The notes under the pieces: generated by a model
Database searches by the model: none
Told to the model about the DNA's origin: nothing
What the model saw: only the letters and a program-made list of their open reading frames with translations
Source of the DNA: Kribbella jiaozuonensis
Lineage (GTDB): Bacteria > Actinomycetota > Actinomycetes > Propionibacteriales > Kribbellaceae
Reading direction: 5' to 3'
DNA length: 64,000 nucleotides
Assembly (NCBI RefSeq): GCF_005233875.1
Contig: NZ_SZPZ01000003.1
Location: forward strand, 612,479 to 676,478
Shown here: one piece after another, positions 41,134 to 49,792 of the stretch
Layout of the letters: every line of letters starts with the position of its first letter
How positions within the stretch are numbered: the first letter of the stretch is position 1
Program-made: the position numbers and the translations under genes

Positions 41134-41964
41134 GTGCTGGTGATCTTTGTGGTGCTGGGGGCCGCGGTTCTGCATGCGACGTGGAACGCGATGGCTCACG
41201 GTGCCCCGGATCGTGTTGCCGGGCTGGCATTGTTCGAGCTCGCGGCCGGGGTGATCGGGCTCGTCGCGATCCTGCTGACGGGTCTGCCGCCGGCCGGCAC
41301 GTGGGGGTACATCGTCGCGTCGGCGCTGCTGCACCTTGCTTATCTGGGTGGTTTGCTGGCGTCGTACCAGCTGGGTCAGTTCAGCCAGATGTATCCGCTG
41401 GCCCGCGGTACGTCGCCGTGGGTGGTGGCGGTGGTGTCGATCGTCGTACTGCACCAACACCTTGCGGTGATCGAGCTGGCCGGCGTGCTGCTGATCTCTG
41501 CCGGGCTGATCGGGCTGGTGTTCATCGGCCGACCTGGTCGTCGTCAGTTGCCGGCGCTGCTTGCTGCGTTCGGGACCGGGTTGATGATCGCGTCGTACAC
41601 GGTCGTCGACGGGGTCGCCGTCCACAAGATGCCGGTCGCTACCTACATGGGCTGGGTCTTCATGCTGCAGGGCTTCGCGGTCCCGCTCGCTGTCGTGCTG
41701 TGGCGCGGTCCCCAGGCCTTCAACCTGCCGAAGCCTGCGATCTTCTCGGGCCTGTTCGGCGGGGTCGTTTCGATGGCGGCGTACGGTCTCGTCCTCTGGG
41801 CCCAAACCCGCGGCACCCTGGCCGCCATCGCCGCCCTCCGCGAAACCAGCATCATCTTCGGAGCCCTCATCGGCACCCTCTTCTTCAACGAACGCTTCGG
41901 CCCCAAACGAGCCGCAGCCGCCGCCGTAGTCGTCACAGGCATCGTCCTCATCACCGTCGCCTAG
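41134..41964 (+). CDS. EamA/DMT-family transporter
   Basis: A 276-residue membrane protein with about nine or ten helices; two EamA repeats ending in LIGTLFFNERFGPKRAAAA. Family members export metabolites. GTG start with a GAGGGTGGGG site. It is divergent from the MDR gene and followed 44 bases later by a hairpin-array repeat. Substrate unknown. Confidence 0.86.
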   Translation: MLVIFVVLGAAVLHATWNAMAHGAPDRVAGLALFELAAGVIGLVAILLTGLPPAGTWGYIVASALLHLAYLGGLLASYQLGQFSQMYPLARGTSPWVVAVVSIVVLHQHLAVIELAGVLLISAGLIGLVFIGRPGRRQLPALLAAFGTGLMIASYTVVDGVAVHKMPVATYMGWVFMLQGFAVPLAVVLWRGPQAFNLPKPAIFSGLFGGVVSMAAYGLVLWAQTRGTLAAIAALRETSIIFGALIGTLFFNERFGPKRAAAAAVVVTGIVLITVA

Positions 41965-42415
41965 CCGTACTGCGTTCAGCCCCGCGTCCCACGCCGGGGA
42001 TGCGTCTGCCCATCGCGGTGCTACGCGCGGCTCCTTCGTCGCCGTGCTCCGCGCCGCACCCGCCCACCCCCGGGCTTATCGCCCGGAGCATCCCTTCCGG
42101 CTTCGCCGGAGTTGCGGGCTGTCGCCCGGACCCGTGCGCGCCGCCGCGCGGTGACGGCCCCCGGGTGCGGCTGGTTCGCATCTGTCGAGGTGGCCGCTGC
42201 AGGCTGCGCGGTGGTGTAGCGGGTTCGTACTCGTCGAGGTGGCTGCGGGCTATCGCGCTTGCGACCGCCGCCTGGCGCCGTGGGTTCGTATCGGTTGGGC
42301 TGGCTGCGGCCAGCTCATCGCGGGCTACGCGCCGTGCTGCGGCGCGACATGCCTCGACGCTCGCGGGAGGGCACGGGTGTCGGCCCGCGATCGCGTTATC
42401 TGGAAGGCTCACGTC
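41965..42415. other. 451-bp intergenic region holding repeat copy 2
   Basis: The first part carries the hairpin-array repeat. The remainder (about 42130-42400) is GC-rich with short repeated CTGCGGGCTATCGCG/GGCTACGCGCCGTGC fragments that look like decayed pieces of the same repeat. A frame open through it into the TauE gene shows no ribosome site and is not considered coding. Confidence 0.5.
42008..42129 (+). repeat. intergenic hairpin-array repeat, copy 2
   Basis: The head is nearly identical to copy 1 (GCCCATCGCGGTGCTACG onward). Hairpins: CCGGGC-TTATC-GCCCGG (42070-42086), CCGGC-TTC-GCCGG (42097-42109) and CGGGC-TGTC-GCCCG (42115-42128). It begins 43 bases after the EamA stop, same orientation. 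Confidence 0.85.
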
Positions 42416-43147
42416 ATGGCGCACGACGTGTGGCTGGGTGTGGCTCTGCTTGTTGCATCGTTCGGGACGGCGCTCTTGTCGGCTGTCGCGGGCTTCGGTG
42501 GTGGGGTGTTGTTGTTGCCGGTGTTTGTTGCGGTGTTCGGTGCGCGTGATGCTGTGGCTGTGCTGACTGTTGCGCAGTTGGCCAGCAACGGCAGTCGGGT
42601 CTGGTTCAATCGCCACGAGGTCGATCGGCGGCTCGTCGCGATCTTCGCTATCGGTGCGGTGCCGGCTGCGGTGGCCGGGGCGCTGCTCTTGACCAGTGCG
42701 CCACTGCCGGCTTTGACGCGGGTCGTCGGGGTGTTCCTGCTCGCCATGGTCATCTGGCGTCGCGTCCGGCCACAGACGGCCCGGGTGGGCGATCGTGGGT
42801 TCGCTGCGATCGGTGCCGCGTCCGGGTTTGGTTCCGCGCTGGTTGGCAGTGTGGGTCCGATGGTGGCGCCGTTCTTTCTCGCGCGCGGTTTGGTACGCGG
42901 CGCCTATATCGGCACCGAGGCAGCCTCGGCTGTCGTCATGCATTTCACGAAGCTGATCGTGTTCGGCGCCGCCGCTGTTCTCACCTGGCGCACCGGATTG
43001 ATCGGCCTTGCACTCGCTCCGGCAGCAGCCGGCGGCGCCTGGGCGGGCAAGAAGGTTGTCGACCGGCTACCCGTCTCCGTCTTCGTCATCCTGGTCGAGG
43101 CCGGTCTCGTCATCTCCGGAATACTCCTGCTGATCACCGGCGGCTGA
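42416..43147 (+). CDS. TauE/SafE-family membrane transporter
   Basis: A 243-residue protein with about seven or eight hydrophobic helices and the TauE/SafE signature (LSAVAGFGGGVLLLPVFV; GFGSALVGSVGPMVAPFF). Members export sulfite or sulfonates. ATG at 42416 follows a GGAAGG site. No sulfur genes are adjacent, so the substrate is open. Confidence 0.87.
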   Translation: MAHDVWLGVALLVASFGTALLSAVAGFGGGVLLLPVFVAVFGARDAVAVLTVAQLASNGSRVWFNRHEVDRRLVAIFAIGAVPAAVAGALLLTSAPLPALTRVVGVFLLAMVIWRRVRPQTARVGDRGFAAIGAASGFGSALVGSVGPMVAPFFLARGLVRGAYIGTEAASAVVMHFTKLIVFGAAAVLTWRTGLIGLALAPAAAGGAWAGKKVVDRLPVSVFVILVEAGLVISGILLLITGG

Positions 43148-43191
43148 GCAGACGAGCGTAGTTCCGGAAGTAGATCGTCCGGTTGTGGTTT

Positions 43192-43197
43192 TACGCT
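43192..43197 (+). promoter_or_regulatory. -10 box (TACGCT) of DinB gene
   Basis: TACGCT, six bases, ATG at 43204; no Shine-Dalgarno, predicted leaderless. Confidence 0.5.
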
Positions 43198-43203
43198 GCC
43201 AGC

Positions 43204-43806
43204 ATGGATACGAACTCTGCTCCGGCGTTGCCGCTGACGAGTGCGCCCGGGTTCACGGCTGGGCGGCCTCCCGAGTGGGATCTCGACGTTTTCATGCACG
43301 GTGACGAGATCCAGACCGCGCTCATTACGCTCGAGCGCAATCGTCGTACGTTCGCCTGGAAGTGTTGGGATGTGGACTCGGACGGCCTGCAACTGCAGGT
43401 GGGGCGGTCTGCGGTGACTCTTGGCGGGCTTCTCAAGCACCTGGCGCTCTGCGAGGAGTTGAAGTTTCAGGGCGATCTGGTCGGTGCGCCGGTCCTACCT
43501 GAGTTCCGGGACGTTGACCATGAGTCCACCTGGGAGACCTGGGCTTGGGACTCGGCCAGGGATGACGAACCCGAGGCGCTCTGCGACCTTTGGGCGCGGG
43601 CGGTACATCGTTCTCGCGCCACGGTCGCCGGCATCCTGTCCGAGTCGGGTCTTGATTACGCCCCCGAAGGCGGGATGAGTCTGCGGCGGCTGATCAGCGA
43701 CATGATCGAGGAGTACGCCCGCCACACCGGCCACGCCGACTTGTTGCGCGAAGCAATCGACGGTGTGACTGGCGAGGGTCCGCCACGCGAGTTCCCCGTC
43801 CCCTAG
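43204..43806 (+). CDS. DinB/DUF664 family protein
   Basis: A 200-residue DinB-like four-helix protein. The metal-site histidines are in GGLLKHLALCEEL and in EYARHTGHADLLRE. It is a more diverged member than the two paralogues at 5104 and 57291, with different N-terminus and several extra acidic residues. Mycothiol-linked chemistry is possible but unproven. It ends with a four-base stop overlap to the convergent GNAT gene. Confidence 0.82.
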   Translation: MDTNSAPALPLTSAPGFTAGRPPEWDLDVFMHGDEIQTALITLERNRRTFAWKCWDVDSDGLQLQVGRSAVTLGGLLKHLALCEELKFQGDLVGAPVLPEFRDVDHESTWETWAWDSARDDEPEALCDLWARAVHRSRATVAGILSESGLDYAPEGGMSLRRLISDMIEEYARHTGHADLLREAIDGVTGEGPPREFPVP

Positions 43807-44387
43807 GGCGTACTCGGTGCCACCTCGCGCACCATCACGCAGTTGCCCAGGCCTTTGGGGCGGTCGTAGGTGAAGCCTTCGCGCTCGTACATCGTGCGGG
43901 TGCCGTTGTAGAGGAACGACGAGTTCTTCTTCCGGACCCCGCTGGTGTCGTGCGGGTAGCCCTCGACGACGCCTCCGCCGGCCTGCGCGATCAGTTCGAC
44001 GGCTCCGCGCAGGGCGATCGCCGCCAGGCCCTGACCGCGGAAGGCGCGTTCGACCAGGATGCAGGTGACGCGGTAGTCGGGCAGGCGCTCAACGGTGGCG
44101 AGATACTCCTTGCGGTGCTGGATGTCAGGCAGCTCCTCGGGTGATCCGTACTCCGCCCACGCGACGGCACGGTCGCCGTCGTAGACCAGCGCCGCATGCG
44201 CGATCCCCTCGGCCACCAGACGTTGCTTGAGCGCCCGGTTTCCTTCGGCGCTCTGGCCCTTCTCCGCACAGTCGGGATGGAACTTCGTGCACCAGCAGCT
44301 CGCGAACATGCCCTTGTTCCGGTCGACGAGACCCGCGAAGTCGTCGAACGTCTCTGACGTCAGCGCCCTGATCGTGAAGCTGGACAT
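43803..44387 (-). CDS. GNAT family N-acetyltransferase
   Basis: A 194-residue acetyltransferase with motif A in CILVERAFRGQGLAAIALRG and the C-terminal YEREGFTYDRPKGLG. An N-terminal Cys/His patch (FASCWCTKFHPDCAEKG) is unusual for GNAT proteins and recurs in a subfamily of unknown substrate. A TAGATT box six bases before the ATG predicts leaderless expression. Confidence 0.85.
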   Translation of the reverse strand: MSSFTIRALTSETFDDFAGLVDRNKGMFASCWCTKFHPDCAEKGQSAEGNRALKQRLVAEGIAHAALVYDGDRAVAWAEYGSPEELPDIQHRKEYLATVERLPDYRVTCILVERAFRGQGLAAIALRGAVELIAQAGGGVVEGYPHDTSGVRKKNSSFLYNGTRTMYEREGFTYDRPKGLGNCVMVREVAPSTP

Positions 44388-44393
44388 GTTGGC

Positions 44394-44399
44394 AATCTA
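44394..44399 (-). promoter_or_regulatory. -10 box (TAGATT) of GNAT gene
   Basis: On minus: TAGATT, six bases, ATG at 44387; no ribosome site. Confidence 0.5.
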
Positions 44400-44474
44400 A
44401 CCCTGATTGCGGACGTTCTCCGTCCGGTAAGCCACGCTGTCTGGCCGCGTGGTAAATGCAGCAGACTGGGCGAC

Positions 44475-44885
44475 GTGAACTTCGCCTGGTGGTCCGTGCT
44501 GATCGGTGTCGCGGGTGGTGTGTTGCTGCTTTGGGTGGCGCTGATCGTGGCCTTGTGGATCGGGAAGCCGGATGAGCTGACTGTCAGGGATGCGCTGCGG
44601 CTGCTGCCTGATCTCGTTCGGATGCTTCGGCGGCTTGCGGGGGACAAGACGCTTTCGGGCGGGGTTCGGTTGAGGCTGTGGTTGCTGCTTACGTACCTGG
44701 CGCTGCCGATCGATCTTGTTCCGGACTTCATTCCGGTGATCGGGTACGCCGATGATGCGGTGGTCGTGGCTCTCGCGTTGCGGTCGGTCACGCGTCGAGC
44801 TGGTCCGGAAGCGTTGGAGAAGCACTGGCCTGGAACGCCCGATGGTCTGGCAGCGGTGAGGAGACTCGCCGGACTCGCTGGCTGA
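44475..44885 (+). CDS. YkvA/DUF1232 membrane protein
   Basis: A 136-residue protein: N-terminal helix (about 8-29), then the DUF1232 core LLTYLALPIDLVPDFIPVIGYADDAVVVALALR, quoted here only in outline by its LPIDLVPDFIPVIGY motif. The family is small, membrane associated and of unknown function. GTG start; no strong ribosome site. A terminator follows 48 bases after the stop. Confidence 0.82.
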   Translation: MNFAWWSVLIGVAGGVLLLWVALIVALWIGKPDELTVRDALRLLPDLVRMLRRLAGDKTLSGGVRLRLWLLLTYLALPIDLVPDFIPVIGYADDAVVVALALRSVTRRAGPEALEKHWPGTPDGLAAVRRLAGLAG

Positions 44886-44932
44886 ATGCCCAGCGCGGAT
44901 CTGGCACCAGCACGGGCTTGCCAACCTTGAAT

Positions 44933-44964
44933 GAGTGGGGGTCCCGGGCGGTGGACCCCCACTC
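44933..44964. terminator. bidirectional terminator
   Basis: GAGTGGGGGTCC (44933-44944) and GGACCCCCACTC (44953-44964) form a perfect 12-bp stem with an 8-base loop between the convergent YkvA and subtilase genes. GGCTTT follows on plus; it lies five bases beyond the subtilase stop on minus. Confidence 0.75.
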
Positions 44965-44968
44965 GGCT

Positions 44969-46378
44969 TTAGCGGTGGACGGCGTCGAGGGCGTCGGCGA
45001 TGCCTTCGCCGTAGAAGGCGTTGTTGGCGGTGGTGCCGGTGCAGCGGGCGTCCGGAGTCGCCGGGCAGGCGGTGTCGTCGGCCTCGCGTTGGAGGGCTCG
45101 CTCGAGGTCGCGCGGGCCCCACCACGGGTGGGTGGACTTGAGCAGGGCTGCGATACCGGTGACGTGCGGCGATGCCATCGACGTACCGCTCATCAGGCCG
45201 TAGCCGCCGCCGGGCAACGTCGACAGGATCGAGCTACCGGGGGCCGCGACGTCGATCTTGTTCAGGCCGAAGTTCGAGAAGCTGCTCTTGACCCGGGCCT
45301 GCGTGGTGCTGGCGACGGTGATCACGCCGGGGAGCTCGGTCGGCATGTCGAGGCAGTTGTTGTTGATCGTCCGGCTGACCGGGGTCGAGTCGTTGGGGCT
45401 GGTGGTGTCCGTGGTCTTGTTGGACAGGTCGTAGTTCGAGTTGCCGGCCGCGGCGACGGACAGCGTCCCGCGGTCAGTGGCCCACGCGTACGCGCGGCGT
45501 ACCGCTTCCTGCACCGCGCCCTGGTCGCCGTTGTCCTTGCACCAGAACTGGAACGGGTCGATGAAGTAGCTGTGGTTCGTCACGTCCATGTGGTGCTCGG
45601 CGGCCCAGACGATCCCGCAGATCGAGTACTCCGGGTAGATGAAGCCGTCGTCGTTCACGACCTTGACCGACGCGATCCGCACGCCCGGCGCGACGCCGAC
45701 GATGCCGATGCCGTTCCGCGCGGCGGCGACGGTGCCCGCGACGTGTGTGCCGTGCGGGCTGGTCGTCGGCCGCCAGATGCCCGGCGTCTGGTCCGGTACG
45801 CCGTTCTTCACGCAGCTGACGGAGTCGCGCGCGTCGAAGTTCGGCGCGAGGTCAGGATGCGTGTCGTCGACACCGCTGTCGTTGATGCCGACCAGTACGC
45901 GTCGCGATCCATCGGTGACGTTGTGGGCCTGGTCCGCCTTGATCTGGACCATGTCCCACTGCTCGCTCTCGCGCGGGTCGAGCACCGGCGTCGCCGCGGT
46001 CTCGTCCACCGAGTTCAACCCGGTCTGAGCGCCTTCGGAGACCGCCGCAGTACGAGTCGCACCGACGGACTGCACCTCGCGGCCGTTGCGGCCGGCGCGC
46101 ACGTCGACCTTGAAGTTCGCGTTCGTCGACTGGGCGACGACGACTCCGAAGTCCCGGTACGACGAGAGCACCGTCCCGCCGGCGCGCTTGACCGCGTCCT
46201 CGACCTTGCGGACGTGCCCCGGGGAGGCCTTCGTGTTGAGCACGTAGTTCATCAGGGGCCCGGGCGTGGGGTCGGCGGCCGGTGCGGCGTACGCCGTCGC
46301 GGCGCTGAGGGACGTCAGCGCCAGCGTGGCCGCGGCCAGGCTTGCGGACAGCCGGCGGGGACGGGAAGTTCGGGACAC
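44969..46378 (-). CDS. secreted subtilisin-like serine protease (S8)
   Basis: A 469-residue exported protease. Signal peptide to about residue 31 (TAYA-AP), an inhibitor_I9-like propeptide (about 43-115), then the catalytic domain with Asp167 (INDSGVDDTHPDL), His209 (SPHGTHVAG), oxyanion Asn313 (AAAGNSNY) and Ser400 (MSGTSMASPH). GTG with a GGAGG site. It degrades proteins outside the cell after autoprocessing. A lone gene with its own terminator. Confidence 0.92.
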   Translation of the reverse strand: MSRTSRPRRLSASLAAATLALTSLSAATAYAAPAADPTPGPLMNYVLNTKASPGHVRKVEDAVKRAGGTVLSSYRDFGVVVAQSTNANFKVDVRAGRNGREVQSVGATRTAAVSEGAQTGLNSVDETAATPVLDPRESEQWDMVQIKADQAHNVTDGSRRVLVGINDSGVDDTHPDLAPNFDARDSVSCVKNGVPDQTPGIWRPTTSPHGTHVAGTVAAARNGIGIVGVAPGVRIASVKVVNDDGFIYPEYSICGIVWAAEHHMDVTNHSYFIDPFQFWCKDNGDQGAVQEAVRRAYAWATDRGTLSVAAAGNSNYDLSNKTTDTTSPNDSTPVSRTINNNCLDMPTELPGVITVASTTQARVKSSFSNFGLNKIDVAAPGSSILSTLPGGGYGLMSGTSMASPHVTGIAALLKSTHPWWGPRDLERALQREADDTACPATPDARCTGTTANNAFYGEGIADALDAVHR

Positions 46379-46662
46379 GCTGCCTCCTCATGGCTGGGCC
46401 TGGGCGGACGGGCCCGGGCCGTATCCCGAGACTCTAGAGCGGTTTCCGGACCGGCGGAGTTCTTCATCCACAACGCAGGGGAAACCCTGCATTCGTCACT
46501 ACTTAGCGTCCATCAGTTCACGCTCAGTTGCCCACATGCTGTGGATTCGCCTGTGGATAACTCGTGGACAAGCTGGGGAATAACCGGCGCCGCCAGTGGA
46601 TTAGCTGTGTGTGTAAGATAGATACAACAGAGATACCAGTCGTATGGGTGGGGAGTTCAGTG
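46379..46662. promoter_or_regulatory. divergent intergenic region with regulatory repeats
   Basis: Lies between subtilase and FadR-type regulator genes. TAAGAT (46614-46619) may be the -10 of the regulator and overlaps TGTA-N7-TACA (46612-46626), a dyad of the kind bound by GntR proteins. Three related TGTGGATTC, TGTGGATAA and CGTGGACAA motifs cluster at 46540-46570; the middle one equals a DnaA-box consensus. Confidence 0.4.
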
Positions 46663-47391
46663 GTGAGCGGGGCGCCGGAGCCGGCGAGTGATGCATTGAT
46701 CCTGGGAGACGAGACCGCGGAGATCGCCCGAGTGGTGGTCGAGGCCGCGCCGGGCGTGGAGAAGATCCCCGCGGCCGAGCGCGTCTACGCGTACGTGAAG
46801 GCCGCGATCCTCGATCGCGCCTACCCAGGCGGCGAGCTCCTGACCGAGGGCGAGCTCGCCACGGCCGTCGGAGTCTCCCGTACGCCGGTCCGCGAAGCCC
46901 TCCTCCGCCTCGAGGAATCCGGACTGGTCAAGCTGTACCCGAAGAAGGGCGCGCTCGTCCTTCCGGTGCTGCCGCAGGAGATCGAGGACGTCCTCGAGGC
47001 CCGCGAGCTGCTCGAGACGCACGCCGCCGCCAAGGTGTGGCCGCGGCGCAAGCAACTGATCGAGCGGCTCAGCCAGCGTGTCGACGAGATGCGCGCGCAC
47101 CGCAAGGCAGGTGACGCGAAGAGCTTCCTCGAGGCCGACCGGGCCTTCCACGAAGCCATTGTCGGTGCCGCTGGCAACGAAATCCTCGCCAAACTCTACA
47201 ACAGTCTGCGTGACCGCCAGGTCCGGATGGGCGTGCCCGGTATCGAGGTGCAGCCGGCCCGGATGGACAAGTCGATCACCGCACACCAGGAGATGATCGA
47301 CGCGCTCGGCGGCAACAGCGTCAAGCGGTTCCGTGAGCTCGTCGTCGCACACATCGCCGAAGCCGCCAACGATCTGCGGGGCACTCGGTGA
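46663..47391 (+). CDS. GntR/FadR-family regulator (FCD domain)
   Basis: A 242-residue regulator: GntR winged helix (TEGELATAVGVSRTPVREALL) and an FCD domain with metal-site residues (EADRAFHEAIV, TAHQEMIDAL). GTG at 46663 has GGGGAG seven bases upstream; an adjacent GTG at 46660 and longer extension are less likely. It overlaps the downstream MFS transporter by four bases, which it presumably controls. Confidence 0.9.
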   Translation: MSGAPEPASDALILGDETAEIARVVVEAAPGVEKIPAAERVYAYVKAAILDRAYPGGELLTEGELATAVGVSRTPVREALLRLEESGLVKLYPKKGALVLPVLPQEIEDVLEARELLETHAAAKVWPRRKQLIERLSQRVDEMRAHRKAGDAKSFLEADRAFHEAIVGAAGNEILAKLYNSLRDRQVRMGVPGIEVQPARMDKSITAHQEMIDALGGNSVKRFRELVVAHIAEAANDLRGTR

Positions 47392-48704
47392 CCGAACTCC
47401 TCTTCCCCCTGGGCGGTCGGCGAGCCTGGGCGGTGTGGACCACCGCTGTCCTGACGTACCTCGTCACGGTGCTGCACCGCGGTTCGATGAGCGTGGCCGG
47501 GCTCCAGGCCGCTGAGCGCTTCCACATCTCCGCATCCGCACTGGCCAGCTTCACCGTCGTACAGCTCACTGTGTACGCCGCTATGCAGGTGCCCGTCGGC
47601 ATCCTGCTCGACCGATACGGCTCCAAGCGTCTGCTGATCGCTGCGTCCGGACTGCTGTTCGTAGCGCAGTCAGCGTTCAGCCTGGTCGATTCGTACCCCG
47701 CCGCACTCGCTGCACGCGCAGTACTGGGTGTTGGCGACGCACTGGTCTTCATCAGCGTGCTGCGCGTGGTCATGTCCTGGTTCCCCGCACTGCGGCAGCC
47801 GGTGATGTCACAGGCGACCGGAATGCTCGGTGGTCTCGGGGCGATCATGTCGACCGTCCCGATGGCTGCTGCGTTCCACGCCTTCGGTTGGACGCCGACG
47901 TTCGCCGGTGCGAGCGTGCTGAGCCTGGTGGCCGGCGTACTGGTGCTGTTCCTCATCAAGGACACGCCGTACGACGAACCGCTGCGGCGCGCCAAGCAGC
48001 CGCTGCACGAGGTCAAGAAGAACCTGCGTCGCGCCTGGAAGGAGCCGGGGACCCGGCTGGGGCTGTGGACGCACTTCACGACCAGCTTCTCCGGCAGCAC
48101 GTTCGGACTGCTCTGGGGCTACCCGTTCCTCGTGCAGGGGCAGGGCCTCGCCCCGACGACCGCTGCGGCGATGCTGATCCTCCCTGTGCTCGCTGGGCTC
48201 TGTTACGGCCCGCTGGTCGGGCGGTACGCCGCCAGGTTCCCGTTCTACCGGTCCTGGATCGTGCTGGCGGTGATCGCTGGCTCGGTGCTGATGTGGACCG
48301 TCGTACTGCTGTGGCCTGGTCAGGCGCCGATGCCGGTGCTTCTGCTGCTGATCGTCGTACAGGCTGCTGGTGGTCCGGGTTCGATGCTCGGACTGGACTA
48401 CGCGCGGACGTTCAACCCGTCGACGCGCTTCGGTGCGGCCAACGGGATGGTCAACACCGGTGGGTTCATCGCGACGCTGCTGTGTATCGGCATGGTCGGC
48501 ATCCTGCTCGACACCTCGTCCGGCGGGGCGCCGCAGACGATCGAGGACTTCAAGTTCGCGCTGGCGTTCCAGTATGTGCTGTGGGCGATCGGCACCCGGC
48601 AGATCCTCAAGTACCGGCGGAAGGCGCGCGGCCACCTGGCCCGCTACAACCCGGAGGCGTACGAAGCCCTGCTGGCCAACCAGATCGTCCCGCTGAAGGG
48701 CTGA
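47388..48704 (+). CDS. MFS transporter
   Basis: A 438-residue transporter with about twelve helices. The conserved cytoplasmic motif between helices 2 and 3 is LLDRYGSKRLL. Nucleoside/nitrate-like and sugar-phosphate-type MFS families share this layout, so substrate is unclear. GTG start overlaps the regulator stop (GTGA), indicating a regulator-transporter operon. Confidence 0.88.
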   Translation: MTELLFPLGGRRAWAVWTTAVLTYLVTVLHRGSMSVAGLQAAERFHISASALASFTVVQLTVYAAMQVPVGILLDRYGSKRLLIAASGLLFVAQSAFSLVDSYPAALAARAVLGVGDALVFISVLRVVMSWFPALRQPVMSQATGMLGGLGAIMSTVPMAAAFHAFGWTPTFAGASVLSLVAGVLVLFLIKDTPYDEPLRRAKQPLHEVKKNLRRAWKEPGTRLGLWTHFTTSFSGSTFGLLWGYPFLVQGQGLAPTTAAAMLILPVLAGLCYGPLVGRYAARFPFYRSWIVLAVIAGSVLMWTVVLLWPGQAPMPVLLLLIVVQAAGGPGSMLGLDYARTFNPSTRFGAANGMVNTGGFIATLLCIGMVGILLDTSSGGAPQTIEDFKFALAFQYVLWAIGTRQILKYRRKARGHLARYNPEAYEALLANQIVPLKG

Positions 48705-48771
48705 GACAGCACGCTGGCACGGGGTGTCAGGGTGAAGCCAGAGCGGTGACAGGTCCAAGCGGCACGGTAGT

Positions 48772-48794
48772 CCCAGTGAAGTAAGTCCACTGGG
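48772..48794 (+). promoter_or_regulatory. hairpin overlapping the ribosome site of the drrA-like gene
   Basis: CCCAGTG (48772-48778) and CACTGGG (48788-48794) form a 7-bp inverted repeat with a 9-base loop. The right arm contributes the first GGG of the GGGAGGA ribosome site (48792-48798) of the gene at 48803, so the hairpin could limit translation initiation. Confidence 0.45.
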
Positions 48795-48802
48795 AGGAAC
48801 CG

Positions 48803-49792
48803 ATGACCACAACGAACCAGGTCGCCATCGAGGCAACCGGTCTGGTCAAAAAATATGGCAACACCACGGCGCTTGCCGGCGTCGACCTGAGCGTGCCCAC
48901 CGGCACGGTCCTCGGGGTCCTCGGCCCGAACGGCGCCGGCAAGACGACCGCGGTCCGCATTCTCGGCACCCTGCTCCGGCCTGACGCCGGCCACGCCACA
49001 GTCGGCGGGTACGACGTCGTACGCGACGCCGGCAAGGTCCGCAGCATCATCGGGCTGACCGGACAGTACGCCTCGGTCGACGAGGACATGTCCGGCCGCC
49101 GCAACCTGATCATGATCGGCCGGCTGCTCGGGTTCTCGCGGGAGCAGTCCCGGGCCCGCGCGGACCAGCTGCTGGAGCGGTTCGAACTGACCGACGCGGG
49201 TGAGCGGATCGCGAAGACGTACTCCGGCGGTATGCGCCGCCGGCTCGACCTGGCCGCGAGCCTGGTCGGCAACCCGAGCATCCTGTACCTCGACGAGCCC
49301 ACCACCGGTCTGGACCCGCACGCCCGCAACGGCGTCTGGGAGACGGTCCGCAACCTCGTCCTCGACGGCACCACGGTCCTGCTCACCACGCAGTACCTGG
49401 AGGAGGCCGATGCGCTGGCCGACTCGATCGTCGTGTTCGACAAGGGCTCTGTGGTCGCCTCCGGGCGTCCGGCCGAGCTGAAAGCGCAGGCGGGCAAGCA
49501 GTCGCTGGACGTCCGCCCGGCCGAGCCGGCGCACCTCGAGCGGGTCGCGGCGATCGTCGCGGAGTCGACCGGGACCCGTCCCAGCGTCGACGTGGTCAAC
49601 ACCCTCGTCAGTGTCCCGGTGAGCGACGGTTCGTCGATGCCGGTGGTCGTACGGCGGCTGGACGAGGCCGGGATCGCGGTCACCGAACTGTCGCTGCGAC
49701 TGCCCAGCCTGGACGAGGTCTTCCTCGCCCTGACCGGTCACACCGCCGAAGAGAAGAAGTCCGACGCCGTACTGGAAGGAGTAGGCCGATGA
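48803..49792 (+). CDS. ABC transporter ATPase, DrrA type
   Basis: A 329-residue ATPase of the daunorubicin-resistance-like family. Walker A GPNGAGKTT at 41-49, signature SGGMRRRLDLA, Walker B ILYLDEPTTGLDP, and the C-terminal ~100-residue extension typical of DrrA. With the next gene it forms an exporter for hydrophobic compounds or lipids. The ATG has a strong GGGAGGA site, partly covered by a short hairpin. Confidence 0.92.
   Translation: MTTTNQVAIEATGLVKKYGNTTALAGVDLSVPTGTVLGVLGPNGAGKTTAVRILGTLLRPDAGHATVGGYDVVRDAGKVRSIIGLTGQYASVDEDMSGRRNLIMIGRLLGFSREQSRARADQLLERFELTDAGERIAKTYSGGMRRRLDLAASLVGNPSILYLDEPTTGLDPHARNGVWETVRNLVLDGTTVLLTTQYLEEADALADSIVVFDKGSVVASGRPAELKAQAGKQSLDVRPAEPAHLERVAAIVAESTGTRPSVDVVNTLVSVPVSDGSSMPVVVRRLDEAGIAVTELSLRLPSLDEVFLALTGHTAEEKKSDAVLEGVGR

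Noticed and set aside
46540..46570. Cluster of DnaA-box-like motifs (TGTGGATAA and two relatives); another single copy at 24781-24789
   Set aside because: Too few and imperfect for an origin; no dnaA, dnaN, parAB or rpmH nearby.
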